Below, piece by piece: positions 1 to 9,700 of a stretch of DNA of 64,000 bases (the stretch's first letter is position 1; every line of letters begins with the position of its first letter). The position numbers were made by a program, and so were the translations under genes. The DNA is from Candidatus Phaeomarinobacter ectocarpi. GTDB lineage: Bacteria; Pseudomonadota; Alphaproteobacteria; CGMCC-115125. The stretch is taken from positions 2,168,221-2,232,220 of the forward strand of contig NZ_HG966617.1 in the NCBI RefSeq assembly GCF_000689395.1, written 5' to 3'. Below the pieces are notes generated by a model. That model saw nothing but the letters and a program-made list of their open reading frames with translations, had not been told where the DNA came from and ran no database searches.

Positions 1-137
1 TCCAAAGAAGGCGGTTTGCTTTCTGTGGCACTTTCCCTGGGGTCGCCCCCGCCGGACGTTATCCGGCACCGTGCTTCCGTGGAGCCCGGACTTTCCTCCA
101 GTCTGCAAGCAGACCAGCGACCATCCGGCCATCTGAC
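1..137 (-). ncRNA. rnpB: RNase P RNA, 5' part (cut by window start)
   Basis: This is the catalytic RNA of ribonuclease P, which matures tRNA 5' ends. Read on the minus strand it shows the universally conserved block around GGAAAGTCCGGGCTCC (positions 97-81) and the AGAAAGCAAACCGCC block (24-10), with a P3-like hairpin GTCTGC/GCAGAC between about 100 and 115. These are the class A bacterial signatures. The 3' half lies outside the window. The 5' end near 137 is an estimate, supported by a TATAAC element at 149-144 read on the minus strand; the upstream TTGACC at 175-170 sits 20 nt away, which is longer than ideal. Confidence 0.93.
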
Positions 138-255
138 GCGTTGGTTATAAGCCTTAAGGGCGCAGCACTGGTCAAGCTGATTGGCATCTTGCACCCTGAC
201 GTGAAGCCACCATGTGACCCAACGTCAGACATTCAAAACCAAGGAAACGCCCATC

Positions 256-1218
256 ATGAAAGCTGCGGTCTATTACGAAAACGGCCCCCCCTCCGTCCTC
301 AAATATGAAGACGTGCCGGACCCTGACATGTTCGATGACGGCATTCTTGTCGAGAACAAGGTCATTTCCATTGAAGGCGGCGACACGCTGAACCGCCTGC
401 GCGGAGATCTTGCCGCCAACCCGCATATTGTCGGCTACCAGTCCGCTGGCGTGGTGCTCGAAGTCGGCAAGAACGTCTCAGGCTTTGCCCCCGGCGACGA
501 AGTTGTGTGCATCAACTTCCACGGCAGCCATGCAGAAAAACGCCTCACCCTGCCGCAGACCGCCTGGAAAATTCCAAAGGGCATGGACATGAAGCAGGCA
601 TCGGCTGTGCCCATCCCGTTTGGCACGGCGGATGACTGCCTGTTTGAGTTCGGGCGTCTCAAGTCCGGAGAGACAGCGCTAATTCAGGCCGGTGCCAGTG
701 CCGTTGGCATTGCCGCCATCCAGCTGGCCAAGCGCGCGGGCGCAACGGTGATCGCCACAGCATCCTCTGAAGCCAAGCTCGAAAAGCTGAAGGCGCTCGG
801 ACTTGATCACGGCATCAACTATGTCGAGCAGGACCTCGTGGAAGAATCCAAGAAGCTGACCGGCGGCAAAGGTATTGATGTGGTGGTGGACCCTGTCGGT
901 GGCCCCACATTGCAGCAGAGCATTTATGCGCTGGGCTATCGCGGGCGCGTCTCAACCGTTGGTGACGCTGGTCGCGAGTTCATCAAGTTTGATCTATCGA
1001 CGCTGCGTGAAGGCAACCGCTCCATCACCGGCGTATTCCAGGGCGCTGAAATCTTCACCGACCGGATGCACAACCTTGTGGCAACGCATCTTGATGCTGT
1101 TGCCAAGGGCGAACTGAAAGTCGTGATCGATAGCGAATACGCGCTCAAGGATGCCGCAGGCGCCCACGAACACATCGAAAGCCGCAAGGCCTTCGGTCGC
1201 GTGCTTCTTATTCCGTAG
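256..1218 (+). CDS. Quinone oxidoreductase-like zinc-independent MDR dehydrogenase
   Basis: A 320-residue protein of the medium-chain dehydrogenase/reductase superfamily, quinone oxidoreductase branch. It probably reduces quinones or enones with NADPH in the cytoplasm. The N-terminal GroES-like domain is followed by a Rossmann domain whose nucleotide motif AGASAVG lies at residues 145-151. The cysteine cluster of the structural zinc site of alcohol dehydrogenases is absent, which favours the QOR branch. The ATG at 256 was chosen because AAGGAA lies 9 nt upstream; an earlier in-frame start at 214 lacks a site. Its last 11 bases overlap the convergent amidase gene. The substrate cannot be told from sequence. 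Confidence 0.85.
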   Translation: MKAAVYYENGPPSVLKYEDVPDPDMFDDGILVENKVISIEGGDTLNRLRGDLAANPHIVGYQSAGVVLEVGKNVSGFAPGDEVVCINFHGSHAEKRLTLPQTAWKIPKGMDMKQASAVPIPFGTADDCLFEFGRLKSGETALIQAGASAVGIAAIQLAKRAGATVIATASSEAKLEKLKALGLDHGINYVEQDLVEESKKLTGGKGIDVVVDPVGGPTLQQSIYALGYRGRVSTVGDAGREFIKFDLSTLREGNRSITGVFQGAEIFTDRMHNLVATHLDAVAKGELKVVIDSEYALKDAAGAHEHIESRKAFGRVLLIP

Positions 1219-1951
1219 ACGGACTTTTCAGGACAGCCAGAAAAGCAGCCAGCGTCTTGAGGGTGGATAGATCGGCAATGCCATCGACACTCTCGGGCCG
1301 CTGGCGGCGCTGGAAGGCTGTGACAGTCTCCAGCGTTGTTTCGCCGTAAATGCCATCCACCTCAATGCTATACCCGGCCAGTGCCAGCGCGGACTGCAGG
1401 TCGCGCACGCCATCGCCACTGTCCCCGGGCCCAAGTGTGGGACCGGCTGCGAGCGGTGCGGGCTCGACCCAAAGCGCAAAGCCTGCATCCGCTAGTGTTT
1501 TCCAGGGGAACTTTTCGCCTGGATCAGCCTTGCGGCCGGGCGCCACGTCGGAGTGTCCAACCACCCTGCCCGGCTCCATCGGCCACCGGCTGAATATCTC
1601 CGCCATCAGATCCACAAGCGTCGCGATCTGGGCGGCGGGAAAATCCGGATAGCCGAATTCGTGACCAGTGTTGGCCAGCTCAATGCCGATGGAGAGTGAG
1701 TTGACGTCCGTCTCCCCCTCCCATGACGACACGCCCGCATGCCAGGCCCTCTCGAACTCGGGCACAAGCGCGTAGGCTCGCCCTGCTTCGTCGATGAGAT
1801 AGTGCGCAGAGACTTTGGCTTCGGGATCTTGCAGACGCTCAAGTGCTGCTTCCGCCGTGTCCATGCCAGTGTAATGGATCACCACCATGTCCGGTGCCCG
1901 ATTATCAGCACGCGTATCAAAATTCGGCGACCAGTGTCCGGCGATATCCAT
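1208..1951 (-). CDS. N-acetylmuramoyl-L-alanine amidase with peptidoglycan-binding domain
   Basis: A 247-residue amidase_2 (AmpD-type) enzyme that cleaves the amide bond between N-acetylmuramic acid and the stem peptide. Zinc ligands are readable as H26 (VIHYTG), H133 (VGHSDVAPG) and D143 (KADPG). A peptidoglycan_binding_1 module follows at about 173-235. No signal peptide is evident, so it resembles cytoplasmic AmpD/AmiD-like recyclers more than secreted autolysins, although the extra wall-binding module is usual for envelope enzymes. AGAGGG precedes the ATG. It overlaps the stop of the convergent oxidoreductase gene. Confidence 0.88.
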   Translation of the reverse strand: MDIAGHWSPNFDTRADNRAPDMVVIHYTGMDTAEAALERLQDPEAKVSAHYLIDEAGRAYALVPEFERAWHAGVSSWEGETDVNSLSIGIELANTGHEFGYPDFPAAQIATLVDLMAEIFSRWPMEPGRVVGHSDVAPGRKADPGEKFPWKTLADAGFALWVEPAPLAAGPTLGPGDSGDGVRDLQSALALAGYSIEVDGIYGETTLETVTAFQRRQRPESVDGIADLSTLKTLAAFLAVLKSPSTE

Positions 1952-1975
1952 TGATCTTACCCTCTGAGCCCAACC

Positions 1976-2854
1976 CTAGGCTCCGCGCGTCACGCGCTCC
2001 GTGAACTTTTTCTCCCGCAGGGAGATAATGAGCACACCTGCGAGTGTGATCAAACCACCAAAGATCATACGCTCGGTTAACATGTCTCCCAGCAGCCAGA
2101 CACCGAAGGTCACTGTGAACAGCGGCGCAAGCAGGGTATAGGGCGCCGTTTGCGACACTTCATAGCGCTGCAACAGCCAATAGATGCCCGCATGCCCTAC
2201 AAGGCTGGAGGCAAAGGCGACATAGATGATGCCCCCCCACTCAATCCAGTCAGCACTTGCCATCAGGGCAACAGGGTCTGCGGTCTCAAACAGGAATGTG
2301 GCCGCAAGTGAAAACGGCAGTGCGACAGTCGCGACCCATGCCTGCAGCTCAAACGTGCCGACACCCTTGATCCGCCGCTGCAAAATTGTGCCGAACGAGC
2401 CGACAATGGCCGAGCACAGAACAAAAATCAGACCTTCGATGTAGCTGAACACCCGTGGGTCAAAGCTGATGACCATGACGCCCAGGAAGGCGAGCGTGAT
2501 GCCAAGCCACCGCCGCCACCGTATTCTCTCACCCAGAAACATGACCGAGAAGATAGTCGAAATCGGAACCGCCATTTGAGACGCAATGGCGACCACCGAG
2601 GCCTCAGCAATGGCGAGACCGGCAAAGAAGAACCCAAAGCCGATGGGTCCCGCGCACAGGGCAATCAGCATGACGTCGCGCATCCGCCCCCAGTGAATGG
2701 AGAGGAACGGCAGCAGCACGAGCGCCACCAGACCAAAGCGGATGGCCATGAACAAGAATGGTGGAAAATGCTCAAGCGAGCCCTTGCCCGCGACAAGCGC
2801 GAACCCCCAGATCAGATTGATCAGGACCATGAAGGCTAGATGCGGCGTCGTCAT
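1976..2854 (-). CDS. EamA (DMT) family transporter, second gene of pair
   Basis: A 292-residue drug/metabolite transporter with the ten-helix layout of two EamA repeats (a TPHLAFMVLINLIWG-type first helix and a second repeat beginning near residue 150). Such proteins export amino acids or metabolites across the inner membrane; the substrate is unknown. The ATG at 2854 is preceded by AGGAGG (2870-2865 on the minus strand) and lies 4 nt after the stop of the upstream EamA gene, so the two are co-transcribed. A longer frame reaching back to 2917 would overlap the upstream gene and has no site. The two proteins are homologous and probably arose by tandem duplication. Confidence 0.87.
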   Translation of the reverse strand: MTTPHLAFMVLINLIWGFALVAGKGSLEHFPPFLFMAIRFGLVALVLLPFLSIHWGRMRDVMLIALCAGPIGFGFFFAGLAIAEASVVAIASQMAVPISTIFSVMFLGERIRWRRWLGITLAFLGVMVISFDPRVFSYIEGLIFVLCSAIVGSFGTILQRRIKGVGTFELQAWVATVALPFSLAATFLFETADPVALMASADWIEWGGIIYVAFASSLVGHAGIYWLLQRYEVSQTAPYTLLAPLFTVTFGVWLLGDMLTERMIFGGLITLAGVLIISLREKKFTERVTRGA

Positions 2855-2858
2855 ACGC

Positions 2859-3734
2859 TCAGGCCTCCTGCGCTGACGCAGGATCCGGCGGTTTGCGCAG
2901 AGCAATCGCCAGCACACCGGCCAGCGTCATGATCCCGCCCACAACCATGCGCCACGACAACTCATCACCCCACAGGGTGACGCCGAAAAAGACACCAATG
3001 ACCGGCGCCAGCAACGTGATCGGTGAGATCAACGACACTTCATAGCGCTGCAGCAGGTAGAACATGGCCGCGTGGCCGAACAGGCTCGCGCCAACGGCGG
3101 TGTAGAGAATGGCACTCCACGCCAACCAGCTCGCATTCAGCGTAGCGGCAAACTCGTGCGGCTCGATCAGCGCCGTGAGCAGGAACATGGGCGGCCAAGA
3201 GAAAATGGCAATCCACGCCTGAAGGGTAAAGACACCCACGCCCGCAAGCTGCCGCATGGTGACCATGCCGACGGCTGCCATAAAGGCAGCCGTAATCACC
3301 AGCGCCATACCGCCAAGTGAATTGAAAACCGCCGGATCAAAGCTGATGAGGACAACGCCGGAAAACGCAATACCCATCCCCAGCCAGCGCCGCCACCCGA
3401 CGGCCTCGTGCAGAATGAAAACAGAGAGCAGTGTCGCAAAGGGCACATTGAGTTGCACGCCAATGGCAACCACAGAAACCGTGTCAGAGATATCAAGAGC
3501 CGCGAACATCAGCGCGAAGTGAATCCCGCCCATGGTCATCGCCACAACAAAGATGCGCCACATCTGGCCGGGCACGATCTTGAGGAACGGAATGAGCGCC
3601 AGCGACAGGAGCGCGAAGCGCGAGCCCGTCAGCATCATCGGCGATACCTCGACGACTCCGAACTTCGCGACAACGAAGTTGAAGCCCCAGGCAAGGCAGA
3701 TCGCCAGAATAAGGATGAGATGCGGCAGGGTCAT
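2859..3734 (-). CDS. EamA (DMT) family transporter, first gene of pair
   Basis: A 291-residue ten-helix DMT exporter. It shares the family landmarks with the downstream gene, including the LLQRYEVS segment near the end of the second repeat and the LAGVL closing helix. It leads a two-gene unit with the gene ending at 1976. Two adjacent diverged EamA genes could form a heterodimer or act separately on related metabolites; nothing here distinguishes these. The gap to the upstream gene (3735-3822) holds no ORF. Confidence 0.87.
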   Translation of the reverse strand: MTLPHLILILAICLAWGFNFVVAKFGVVEVSPMMLTGSRFALLSLALIPFLKIVPGQMWRIFVVAMTMGGIHFALMFAALDISDTVSVVAIGVQLNVPFATLLSVFILHEAVGWRRWLGMGIAFSGVVLISFDPAVFNSLGGMALVITAAFMAAVGMVTMRQLAGVGVFTLQAWIAIFSWPPMFLLTALIEPHEFAATLNASWLAWSAILYTAVGASLFGHAAMFYLLQRYEVSLISPITLLAPVIGVFFGVTLWGDELSWRMVVGGIMTLAGVLAIALRKPPDPASAQEA

Positions 3735-3822
3735 AATACCCAGCGCTCTAACACGTGGACCCGCAAACCGGCGAGCGACACTTTCGCAACGCAGCCGTGC
3801 TCCATGTCCCCTTGAAGCCCGG

Positions 3823-4497
3823 TCAGGTGATGTCGCGCTGCTTTTTCAGCTCCGCCCACGCCGTATTGATGGCGGCCAGTTTGTCGTTCGCAAGTGCAAC
3901 AAATTCTTCCGGCACGCCACGCGCCATCATCCTGTCAGGATGATTTTCCGACACCGCCCGGCGATAGGCTTTTTTGAGATCGGCGTTGCTTGCATCCGGC
4001 GTCACACCCAGTACCAGGAAGGGATCAGCCACAGCCTTGCCCGTATTGGAGGCCTGGATACGGGCAAACTCGAAATCTGAGAACCCGAAGATCGCCGAGA
4101 CCTTTTTCAGAAACGCCAGTTCATCGTCATGGACGACGCCGTCAGCCAGCGCGATGTGAAACAGGCCGTCGACCACATCTTCAAGCACGCCGGGGCGGTC
4201 CTTGAACATGCCGGCCACCTGCCGGGCATAGCTTTCAAATCCCGCCACGTCCTGTCGGGCCAGATTGAAGACGCGGGCTACATGCGCTTCGTCGCCGGGT
4301 TCTACGGTGAAAACCTGTGAGAAGGCCTCGACCTCATCCGGTGTCACGATGCCGTCCGCCTTGGCCATCTTGGCGGAGAGCGCAATTACCGCAATGGTGA
4401 AGGCAACACCAGACGCACCTTCGCCGCTACCGACGAGGCTCTTCAGTGTTTCAAGGACGGACTGCGCCGTCCCCGCGATGCGATCCCACAGACTCAT
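3823..4497 (-). CDS. DjlA-like TerB/DnaJ-domain co-chaperone
   Basis: A 224-residue protein with a TerB-like helical domain (about 25-145, with acidic metal-site-like motifs ADGIVTPDEVE and ADGVVHDDEL) and a C-terminal J domain (about 158-222) carrying the HPD tripeptide at 186-188 that stimulates DnaK ATPase. E. coli DjlA has the same TerB-J order but an N-terminal membrane anchor. Here the N terminus is only amphipathic, so it is probably cytoplasmic or peripheral. The ATG at 4497 was chosen because homology begins there; no strong Shine-Dalgarno is visible. It is divergent from the 5-oxoprolinase gene, with a 115 bp gap. Confidence 0.85.
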   Translation of the reverse strand: MSLWDRIAGTAQSVLETLKSLVGSGEGASGVAFTIAVIALSAKMAKADGIVTPDEVEAFSQVFTVEPGDEAHVARVFNLARQDVAGFESYARQVAGMFKDRPGVLEDVVDGLFHIALADGVVHDDELAFLKKVSAIFGFSDFEFARIQASNTGKAVADPFLVLGVTPDASNADLKKAYRRAVSENHPDRMMARGVPEEFVALANDKLAAINTAWAELKKQRDIT

Positions 4498-4612
4498 GGG
4501 GGCACTGTATAGAGGCATGGGCGGCGATGCGACATTGCACACGGCGCCGCATCCCCTAAATGCAGAGCACCCATCTCGCCCTGAGCCTCAAAACGCAGTA
4601 TCACCGTCTCCA

Positions 4613-7600
4613 ATGACACAGCACAGCAGTTCAAAATGGGATTTCTGGATCGACCGTGGGGGCACCTTCACGGATGTGGTTGCACGCGATCCACATGGCC
4701 AGCTGCAAACGGCCAAACTGCTGTCCGAAAATCCCGACAACTATGAAGATGCTGCGCTGGAGGCCATCCGGCGTTTTCTTGGCGTTGAGTCAGACGCAGC
4801 TCTGCCTGCTGGCGAAATCGGTGCAGTAAAGATGGGCACGACTGTCGCCACCAATGCCCTGCTCGAGCGCAAAGGCGAGCGCACCCTGTTTGTCACCACC
4901 AAAGGCTTCAAGGATGCGTTGCGCATTGGCTATCAGGCGCGCCCGGACATCTTCAAACTCGCCATTGAACTCCCGGAGCTTCTGTATGCCCATGTGGTGG
5001 AAGCAACAGAACGCTACTCCGCCAGCGGCGAAGTTCTCATTCCCCTGGATGAAGCCCGCGCCCGCTCGGACATGCAGGCTGTGTTCGACGAGGGTACACG
5101 CGTAGTCGCGATCTGCCTGATGCATGGCTACCGCTATCAGGCCCACGAGCAGCGGCTTGCCGACATCGCCCGGGAGATCGGCTTCACGCAGATATCCACC
5201 AGCCATGGCACCAGCCCGCTGATGAAGTTCGTCAGCCGTGGCGACACGACCGTGGTGGACGCCTATCTCTCTCCCATCCTGCGGCGTTACGTGGACCGGG
5301 TAGCAACAGCACTGGATCGCGAAGCCACCGGCACCAGGCTGATGTTCATGCAGTCATCTGGTGGCCTGACCGACGCTGATCTGTTTCACGGCAAGGACGC
5401 CATTTTGTCGGGGCCGGCAGGTGGCGTGGTTGGCGCAGTAGAGACAAGTCACCTCGCAGGTCATGACAAGATCATCGGCTTCGACATGGGCGGCACCTCA
5501 ACCGATGTGTGCCACTACGACGGCACATTTGAACGCGCCTTTGAGACCGAAGTGGCCGGCGTACGCATGCGGGCCCCCATGATGCGCATTCACACGGTCG
5601 CCGCCGGTGGTGGGTCACTGTTGCAGTTTGATGGCAGCCGCATGCGCGTTGGGCCTGACAGCGCCGGCGCAGACCCCGGCCCCACAGCCTATCGGCGCGG
5701 CGGCCCCCTGACGGTGACGGACGCCAACGTGATGACCGGCAAACTGATGCCGCATCACTTCCCCAAGATATTTGGTCCCAATGCGGATGAAGCACTGGAC
5801 CTTGATGCGGTGACGCAAAAATTCAAACACCTCGCGTCGGAGATTTCGTCTGCCACCGACACACAATCGACACCGGAGGAAATCGCTCAGGGCTTCTTGA
5901 TGATCGCCGTGGAGAACATGGCGCAGGCCATCAAGAAGATTTCTGTGCAGCGCGGGTATGACGTAACCCGTTATGCCCTCACAAGCTTCGGCGGCGCTGG
6001 CGGTCAACACGCATGCCTCGTTGCTGATGCGCTGGGCATGGAAACCTGCATCATCCACCCCATGTCCGGGCTGCTGTCAGCCTATGGCATGGGCCTGGCG
6101 GACATTCGCGCTACCCGGGCCGAAGCCTTGAACGAACGGCTCGACGAAGAAGGTCATGCAAAGCTATCCGCCCTGCTGGACCGCCTGGGCCAGACCTCTG
6201 CAGCTGAAGTTGAAGCGCAGGGCGTCTCCACCGATCACATCTCCCTGCAGCCAACCGTGCATGCACGCTACGAGGGCACCGACACAGCGCTTGAAATCCC
6301 CTTTGGCAGCATCAGCGCTATCACCACATCTTTGGAAGACGCCCACCGCGCTCGCTTCGGGTTCTTTTCACCGGACCATGCCATCACACTTGAAGCAGCG
6401 GCACAGGAAGCAATCGGCGCTGAGCCACGCCCGGCGGAAGAACAAGCCGCAGAAATGTCTTCGCAGGTCGCAGCGCCTGCGAGAGAGACCGCGCGCGTGT
6501 ACATGGAAAGTGCCTGGCACGATGCCCCCATCGTTGATCGCGCGGACGCAACGCCGGGTACATTTGTGTCGGGACCAGCCATCCTGATTGAGCCTCACCA
6601 GACAATCGTCATCGAACCCGGCTGGCGCGCGGATGTGACACCGCTCAATCATGTGATCCTCACGCGCACACAGAAAAAACAACGCGCGGAAGCATTGGGC
6701 ACAACAGCTGACCCGGTGATGCTGGAAGTGTTCAACAATCTCTACATGTCCGTTGCCGAACAGATGGGCTTCACCCTCGAAAAGACGGCCCATTCGGTGA
6801 ACATCAAGGAGCGGCTGGATTTCTCCTGCGCGATATTCGACCGAGATGGCCAGTTGGTTGCCAATGCTCCGCACATTCCCGTGCACTTAGGGTCCATGGG
6901 CGCGACGGTTGAAAGCGTCATCGAGCAACACCCTGACATGCAACCCGGCGACGTGTTTGTTTTGAACGCCCCCTACAATGGCGGCACCCACCTGCCAGAC
7001 ATTACGGTTGTGACGCCGGTCTTTGATGATACCGGGTCCAAACGCCTGTTCTTCACCGCCGCACGCGGCCACCACGCAGACATTGGCGGCCTGACCCCCG
7101 GCTCCATGCCGTCCAACTCCCGGACAGTAGAAGAAGAAGGCATCCTCATCGACGGCTTCAAACTGGTCGATGCCGATGTCTTCCAGGAGGACGCCATGCG
7201 CGCACTCCTGACATCAGGCCCCTACCCGGCCCGCAATCCGGATCAGAACATCGCCGACCTGCGCGCCCAAATTGCGGCCTGTGAAAAAGGCGCTCAGGAG
7301 CTGCGCAAAATGGTTGCCCAATTCGGCCTCGAAGCGGTGCGGGCCTATATGGGTCATGTGCAGGACAACGCGGAAGAGGCCGTGCGCCGGGTCATCACGA
7401 CACTCAAGCCGAGCACGTTTGAGCTGACGATGGACAACGGCGCCACCATCAAACTCGCAGTTGAGATTGACGTAGACGCACGCGCCGCCACGATTGATTT
7501 CACGGGCACCAGCGCGCAGGTAGCAAGCAATTTCAATGCACCCGACGCAGTTGCACGTGCAGCGGTGCTCTACGTTTTCCGGTGCCTCGTTGACGACGCC

Positions 7601-8242
7601 ATTCCGCTCAATGCCGGTTGCCTCAAACCGATTACGCTCATTATTCCCGATGGGTGTTTCCTCAAGCCGCAGCACCCAGCCGCCGTGGTCGCGGGCAATG
7701 TGGAAACCAGCCAGGCCATCACCGATGCGCTCTTCGGGGCATTGGGTGTCATGTCAGCAGCACAGGGCACCATGAACAACCTGACATTCGGCAATGATAC
7801 CTATCAGTACTACGAGACGATAGCGGGTGGCTCCGGGGCCGGGGCAACTTTCGATGGCGCAAGTGCCGTCCAGTCCCACATGACAAACTCCCGCCTGACC
7901 GACCCTGAAGTGCTGGAGGGGCGTTTCCCGGTTCTGCTGCGTCGCTTTGATATCCGCGAGGCGTCAGGCGGCGATGGTCAACACAAAGGCGGCAACGGCG
8001 TCATACGCGAAATCACCTTCCGGGAAAAAATGTCTGTCTCCATTCTGTCCGGCAGACGCAGCACGCGCCCCTTTGGACTAAAAGGCGGCAGCGCGGCTTT
8101 GCCGGGAAGCAATGCAGTCGAGCGCGCTGACGGGCATCGTGAGACATTGGCCGCATGCGACGCCGCAGACATGGACACAAATGACACCATCATCATCGAG
8201 ACGCCCGGCGGCGGCGGGTTCGGCCATCCATCAGGAGACTAG
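4613..8242 (+). CDS. 5-oxoprolinase / hydantoinase A-B fusion protein
   Basis: A 1209-residue ATP-dependent amidohydrolase. The order is HyuA N-terminal domain (DRGGTFTD near residue 14), HyuA actin-like domain (GFDMGGTSTD, near 290) and, from about residue 700, the HyuB half (LEVFNNLYMSVAEQMG onward). Full-length A-B fusions of this size hydrolyse 5-oxo-L-proline to glutamate, while split forms act on hydantoins. The fusion and length favour oxoprolinase, though substrate is inferred. The ATG at 4613 begins the homology; the open frame extends to 4265 but overlaps the divergent DjlA gene. The SDR gene follows after 3 nt. Confidence 0.87.
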   Translation: MTQHSSSKWDFWIDRGGTFTDVVARDPHGQLQTAKLLSENPDNYEDAALEAIRRFLGVESDAALPAGEIGAVKMGTTVATNALLERKGERTLFVTTKGFKDALRIGYQARPDIFKLAIELPELLYAHVVEATERYSASGEVLIPLDEARARSDMQAVFDEGTRVVAICLMHGYRYQAHEQRLADIAREIGFTQISTSHGTSPLMKFVSRGDTTVVDAYLSPILRRYVDRVATALDREATGTRLMFMQSSGGLTDADLFHGKDAILSGPAGGVVGAVETSHLAGHDKIIGFDMGGTSTDVCHYDGTFERAFETEVAGVRMRAPMMRIHTVAAGGGSLLQFDGSRMRVGPDSAGADPGPTAYRRGGPLTVTDANVMTGKLMPHHFPKIFGPNADEALDLDAVTQKFKHLASEISSATDTQSTPEEIAQGFLMIAVENMAQAIKKISVQRGYDVTRYALTSFGGAGGQHACLVADALGMETCIIHPMSGLLSAYGMGLADIRATRAEALNERLDEEGHAKLSALLDRLGQTSAAEVEAQGVSTDHISLQPTVHARYEGTDTALEIPFGSISAITTSLEDAHRARFGFFSPDHAITLEAAAQEAIGAEPRPAEEQAAEMSSQVAAPARETARVYMESAWHDAPIVDRADATPGTFVSGPAILIEPHQTIVIEPGWRADVTPLNHVILTRTQKKQRAEALGTTADPVMLEVFNNLYMSVAEQMGFTLEKTAHSVNIKERLDFSCAIFDRDGQLVANAPHIPVHLGSMGATVESVIEQHPDMQPGDVFVLNAPYNGGTHLPDITVVTPVFDDTGSKRLFFTAARGHHADIGGLTPGSMPSNSRTVEEEGILIDGFKLVDADVFQEDAMRALLTSGPYPARNPDQNIADLRAQIAACEKGAQELRKMVAQFGLEAVRAYMGHVQDNAEEAVRRVITTLKPSTFELTMDNGATIKLAVEIDVDARAATIDFTGTSAQVASNFNAPDAVARAAVLYVFRCLVDDAIPLNAGCLKPITLIIPDGCFLKPQHPAAVVAGNVETSQAITDALFGALGVMSAAQGTMNNLTFGNDTYQYYETIAGGSGAGATFDGASAVQSHMTNSRLTDPEVLEGRFPVLLRRFDIREASGGDGQHKGGNGVIREITFREKMSVSILSGRRSTRPFGLKGGSAALPGSNAVERADGHRETLAACDAADMDTNDTIIIETPGGGGFGHPSGD

Positions 8243-8245
8243 CGC

Positions 8246-8923
8246 ATGACGACCATCGTCATCACCGGAGCAAGCCGCGGCATTGGTCGCGAACTGGCGA
8301 GCCAGTATGCAGCGCAGGGCGCACGGGTCATCGGCACCTGCCGGACCCAGGACGCGGCGGATGCTCTCAAGGCGGAATTGGGATCAGATGCGGTTACCAC
8401 CCCGATCCTTGATGTGTCGGATGGTGCGTCTGTGTCCGCGTTTGCAAGTGCCTTGGGTGATACGCCCATAGATGTGCTCATCAACAATGCGGGCGTCCTG
8501 GGCGACCAGTTCTCGTTCGGCAACATGGATTATGACGCGTGGACCAATGCCTTTGCGATCAACACCCTTGGCCCCATGCGCGTGACGGAAGCACTTGCCG
8601 GCAATCTGGTGGAGGGCGCCAAGGTCATAACCATCTCCAGCCAGATGGGCTCTCTCCTTCGTGATACCCAGGGGTCCTACCCCTACCGAAGCACCAAGGC
8701 CGCCGTGAACAAGGTGGTCCAGCTGATGGCGCACGATCTCAAACCCCGCAGCATCACCTGCATCACCATGCATCCAGGCTGGGTGCAAACCGATATGGGT
8801 GGCCCCAGCGCATCCATCACGCCCGAAGAAAGCGCGAGCGGCATCCGGAACGTCATTGATGGGCTGACTTTGGCGCAGACCGGCAGTTTCATCCAATGGA
8901 ATGGCGAAACGCACCCCTGGTAG
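8246..8923 (+). CDS. Short-chain dehydrogenase/reductase (C-factor-like)
   Basis: A 225-residue classical SDR. The cofactor motif TGASRGIG lies at residues 7-14, NNAG is present, and the catalytic tyrosine and lysine are in YRSTK, with a preceding ISSQMGS. The short length and C-terminal QTGSFIQWNGE resemble the C-factor/CsgA-like oxidoreductases. It follows the oxoprolinase by 3 nt with GGAG embedded in the upstream coding end, so translation is probably coupled. Whether it works on a related metabolite is not known. Confidence 0.87.
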   Translation: MTTIVITGASRGIGRELASQYAAQGARVIGTCRTQDAADALKAELGSDAVTTPILDVSDGASVSAFASALGDTPIDVLINNAGVLGDQFSFGNMDYDAWTNAFAINTLGPMRVTEALAGNLVEGAKVITISSQMGSLLRDTQGSYPYRSTKAAVNKVVQLMAHDLKPRSITCITMHPGWVQTDMGGPSASITPEESASGIRNVIDGLTLAQTGSFIQWNGETHPW

Positions 8924-9000
8924 GTTTTTTGCCCCCTGCCGACGGAAACTCGGGGCCCCCGCGTTCAACTTGATTGCATCAGAGCTTTCTGGGGGAAAAC

Positions 9001-9585
9001 GTGACCTTTTTGAACCTGTCGAAGATTTCCATTGTTCTGCTCAGCGCGACTGTTCTCGCAGCCTGCGGCGGTCCCGGCGGAAAACGGGATGATCGCCGCA
9101 GTCAGGGCAACAGCGATCCAAGCCTCCAGCATGGCGCAATCGTGGTAAAGCCGACCGGGTTGCTGTTGGCGGATATGGATACCAATCGTGATCTGGAAAC
9201 AGACCGTGATGAGCTGACCCAGGCCACCTCAATTCTGTTTGCCCAGATCGATCGCGACAATGGCGGCATCGTCAGCGGCGTTGAGTTTGCGGACTGGGCC
9301 CAGACAGCCCTTGGCGCCCGCTACCCGGTGCAGGGCCTTGCCAGCTTCGATACAGACAACTCGCTGGCCATCGAGGCGGACGAGTTTTCAAACGGCCTGA
9401 ACATGCTGTTCGCAAGCTTTGACAAGGACAACAATGGCCGCGTCACGCGGGACGAACTGTTTACCCAGCTCAATATCGATGCTCGCACCAGCGGCCGCGG
9501 CAGACAGGGCGGCGGTTCGGGTGGCGGTCCCGGTGGCGGCCAAGGCGGCAAACCGGGTGGCGGAGGTGGCCGTCCGGCGGCATAG
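9001..9585 (+). CDS. EF-hand calcium-binding lipoprotein
   Basis: A 194-residue lipoprotein. From the GTG at 9001 the leader reaches the lipobox LAAC with Cys22 as the lipidation site. GGGGGA 5 nt upstream supports this start over a TTG at 8974. The body carries four EF-hand-type loops: one degenerate (DMDTNRDLETD) and three close to canonical (DRDNGGIVSGVE, DTDNSLAIEADE, DKDNNGRVTRDE). A Gly-rich tail of about 30 residues ends the protein. It is probably tethered to the envelope and binds Ca2+; a sensory or structural role is unknown. Confidence 0.85.
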   Translation: MTFLNLSKISIVLLSATVLAACGGPGGKRDDRRSQGNSDPSLQHGAIVVKPTGLLLADMDTNRDLETDRDELTQATSILFAQIDRDNGGIVSGVEFADWAQTALGARYPVQGLASFDTDNSLAIEADEFSNGLNMLFASFDKDNNGRVTRDELFTQLNIDARTSGRGRQGGGSGGGPGGGQGGKPGGGGGRPAA

Positions 9586-9700
9586 GCCTTCTTCGCACCT
9601 GCACTGTAAGGGTGCGCCGCAGCGACGAATCCTGCTTCCCAAGCTGCAATCGGACTGTCACGCTTTGAGTCCAAAGAGGCTAATGCGGGAGGCCCCTCAC

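Noticed and set aside
142-175. Confident rnpB promoter
   Set aside because: TTGACC and TATAAC are 20 bp apart on the minus strand, outside the normal 16-18 bp spacing, so it was not listed as a promoter.
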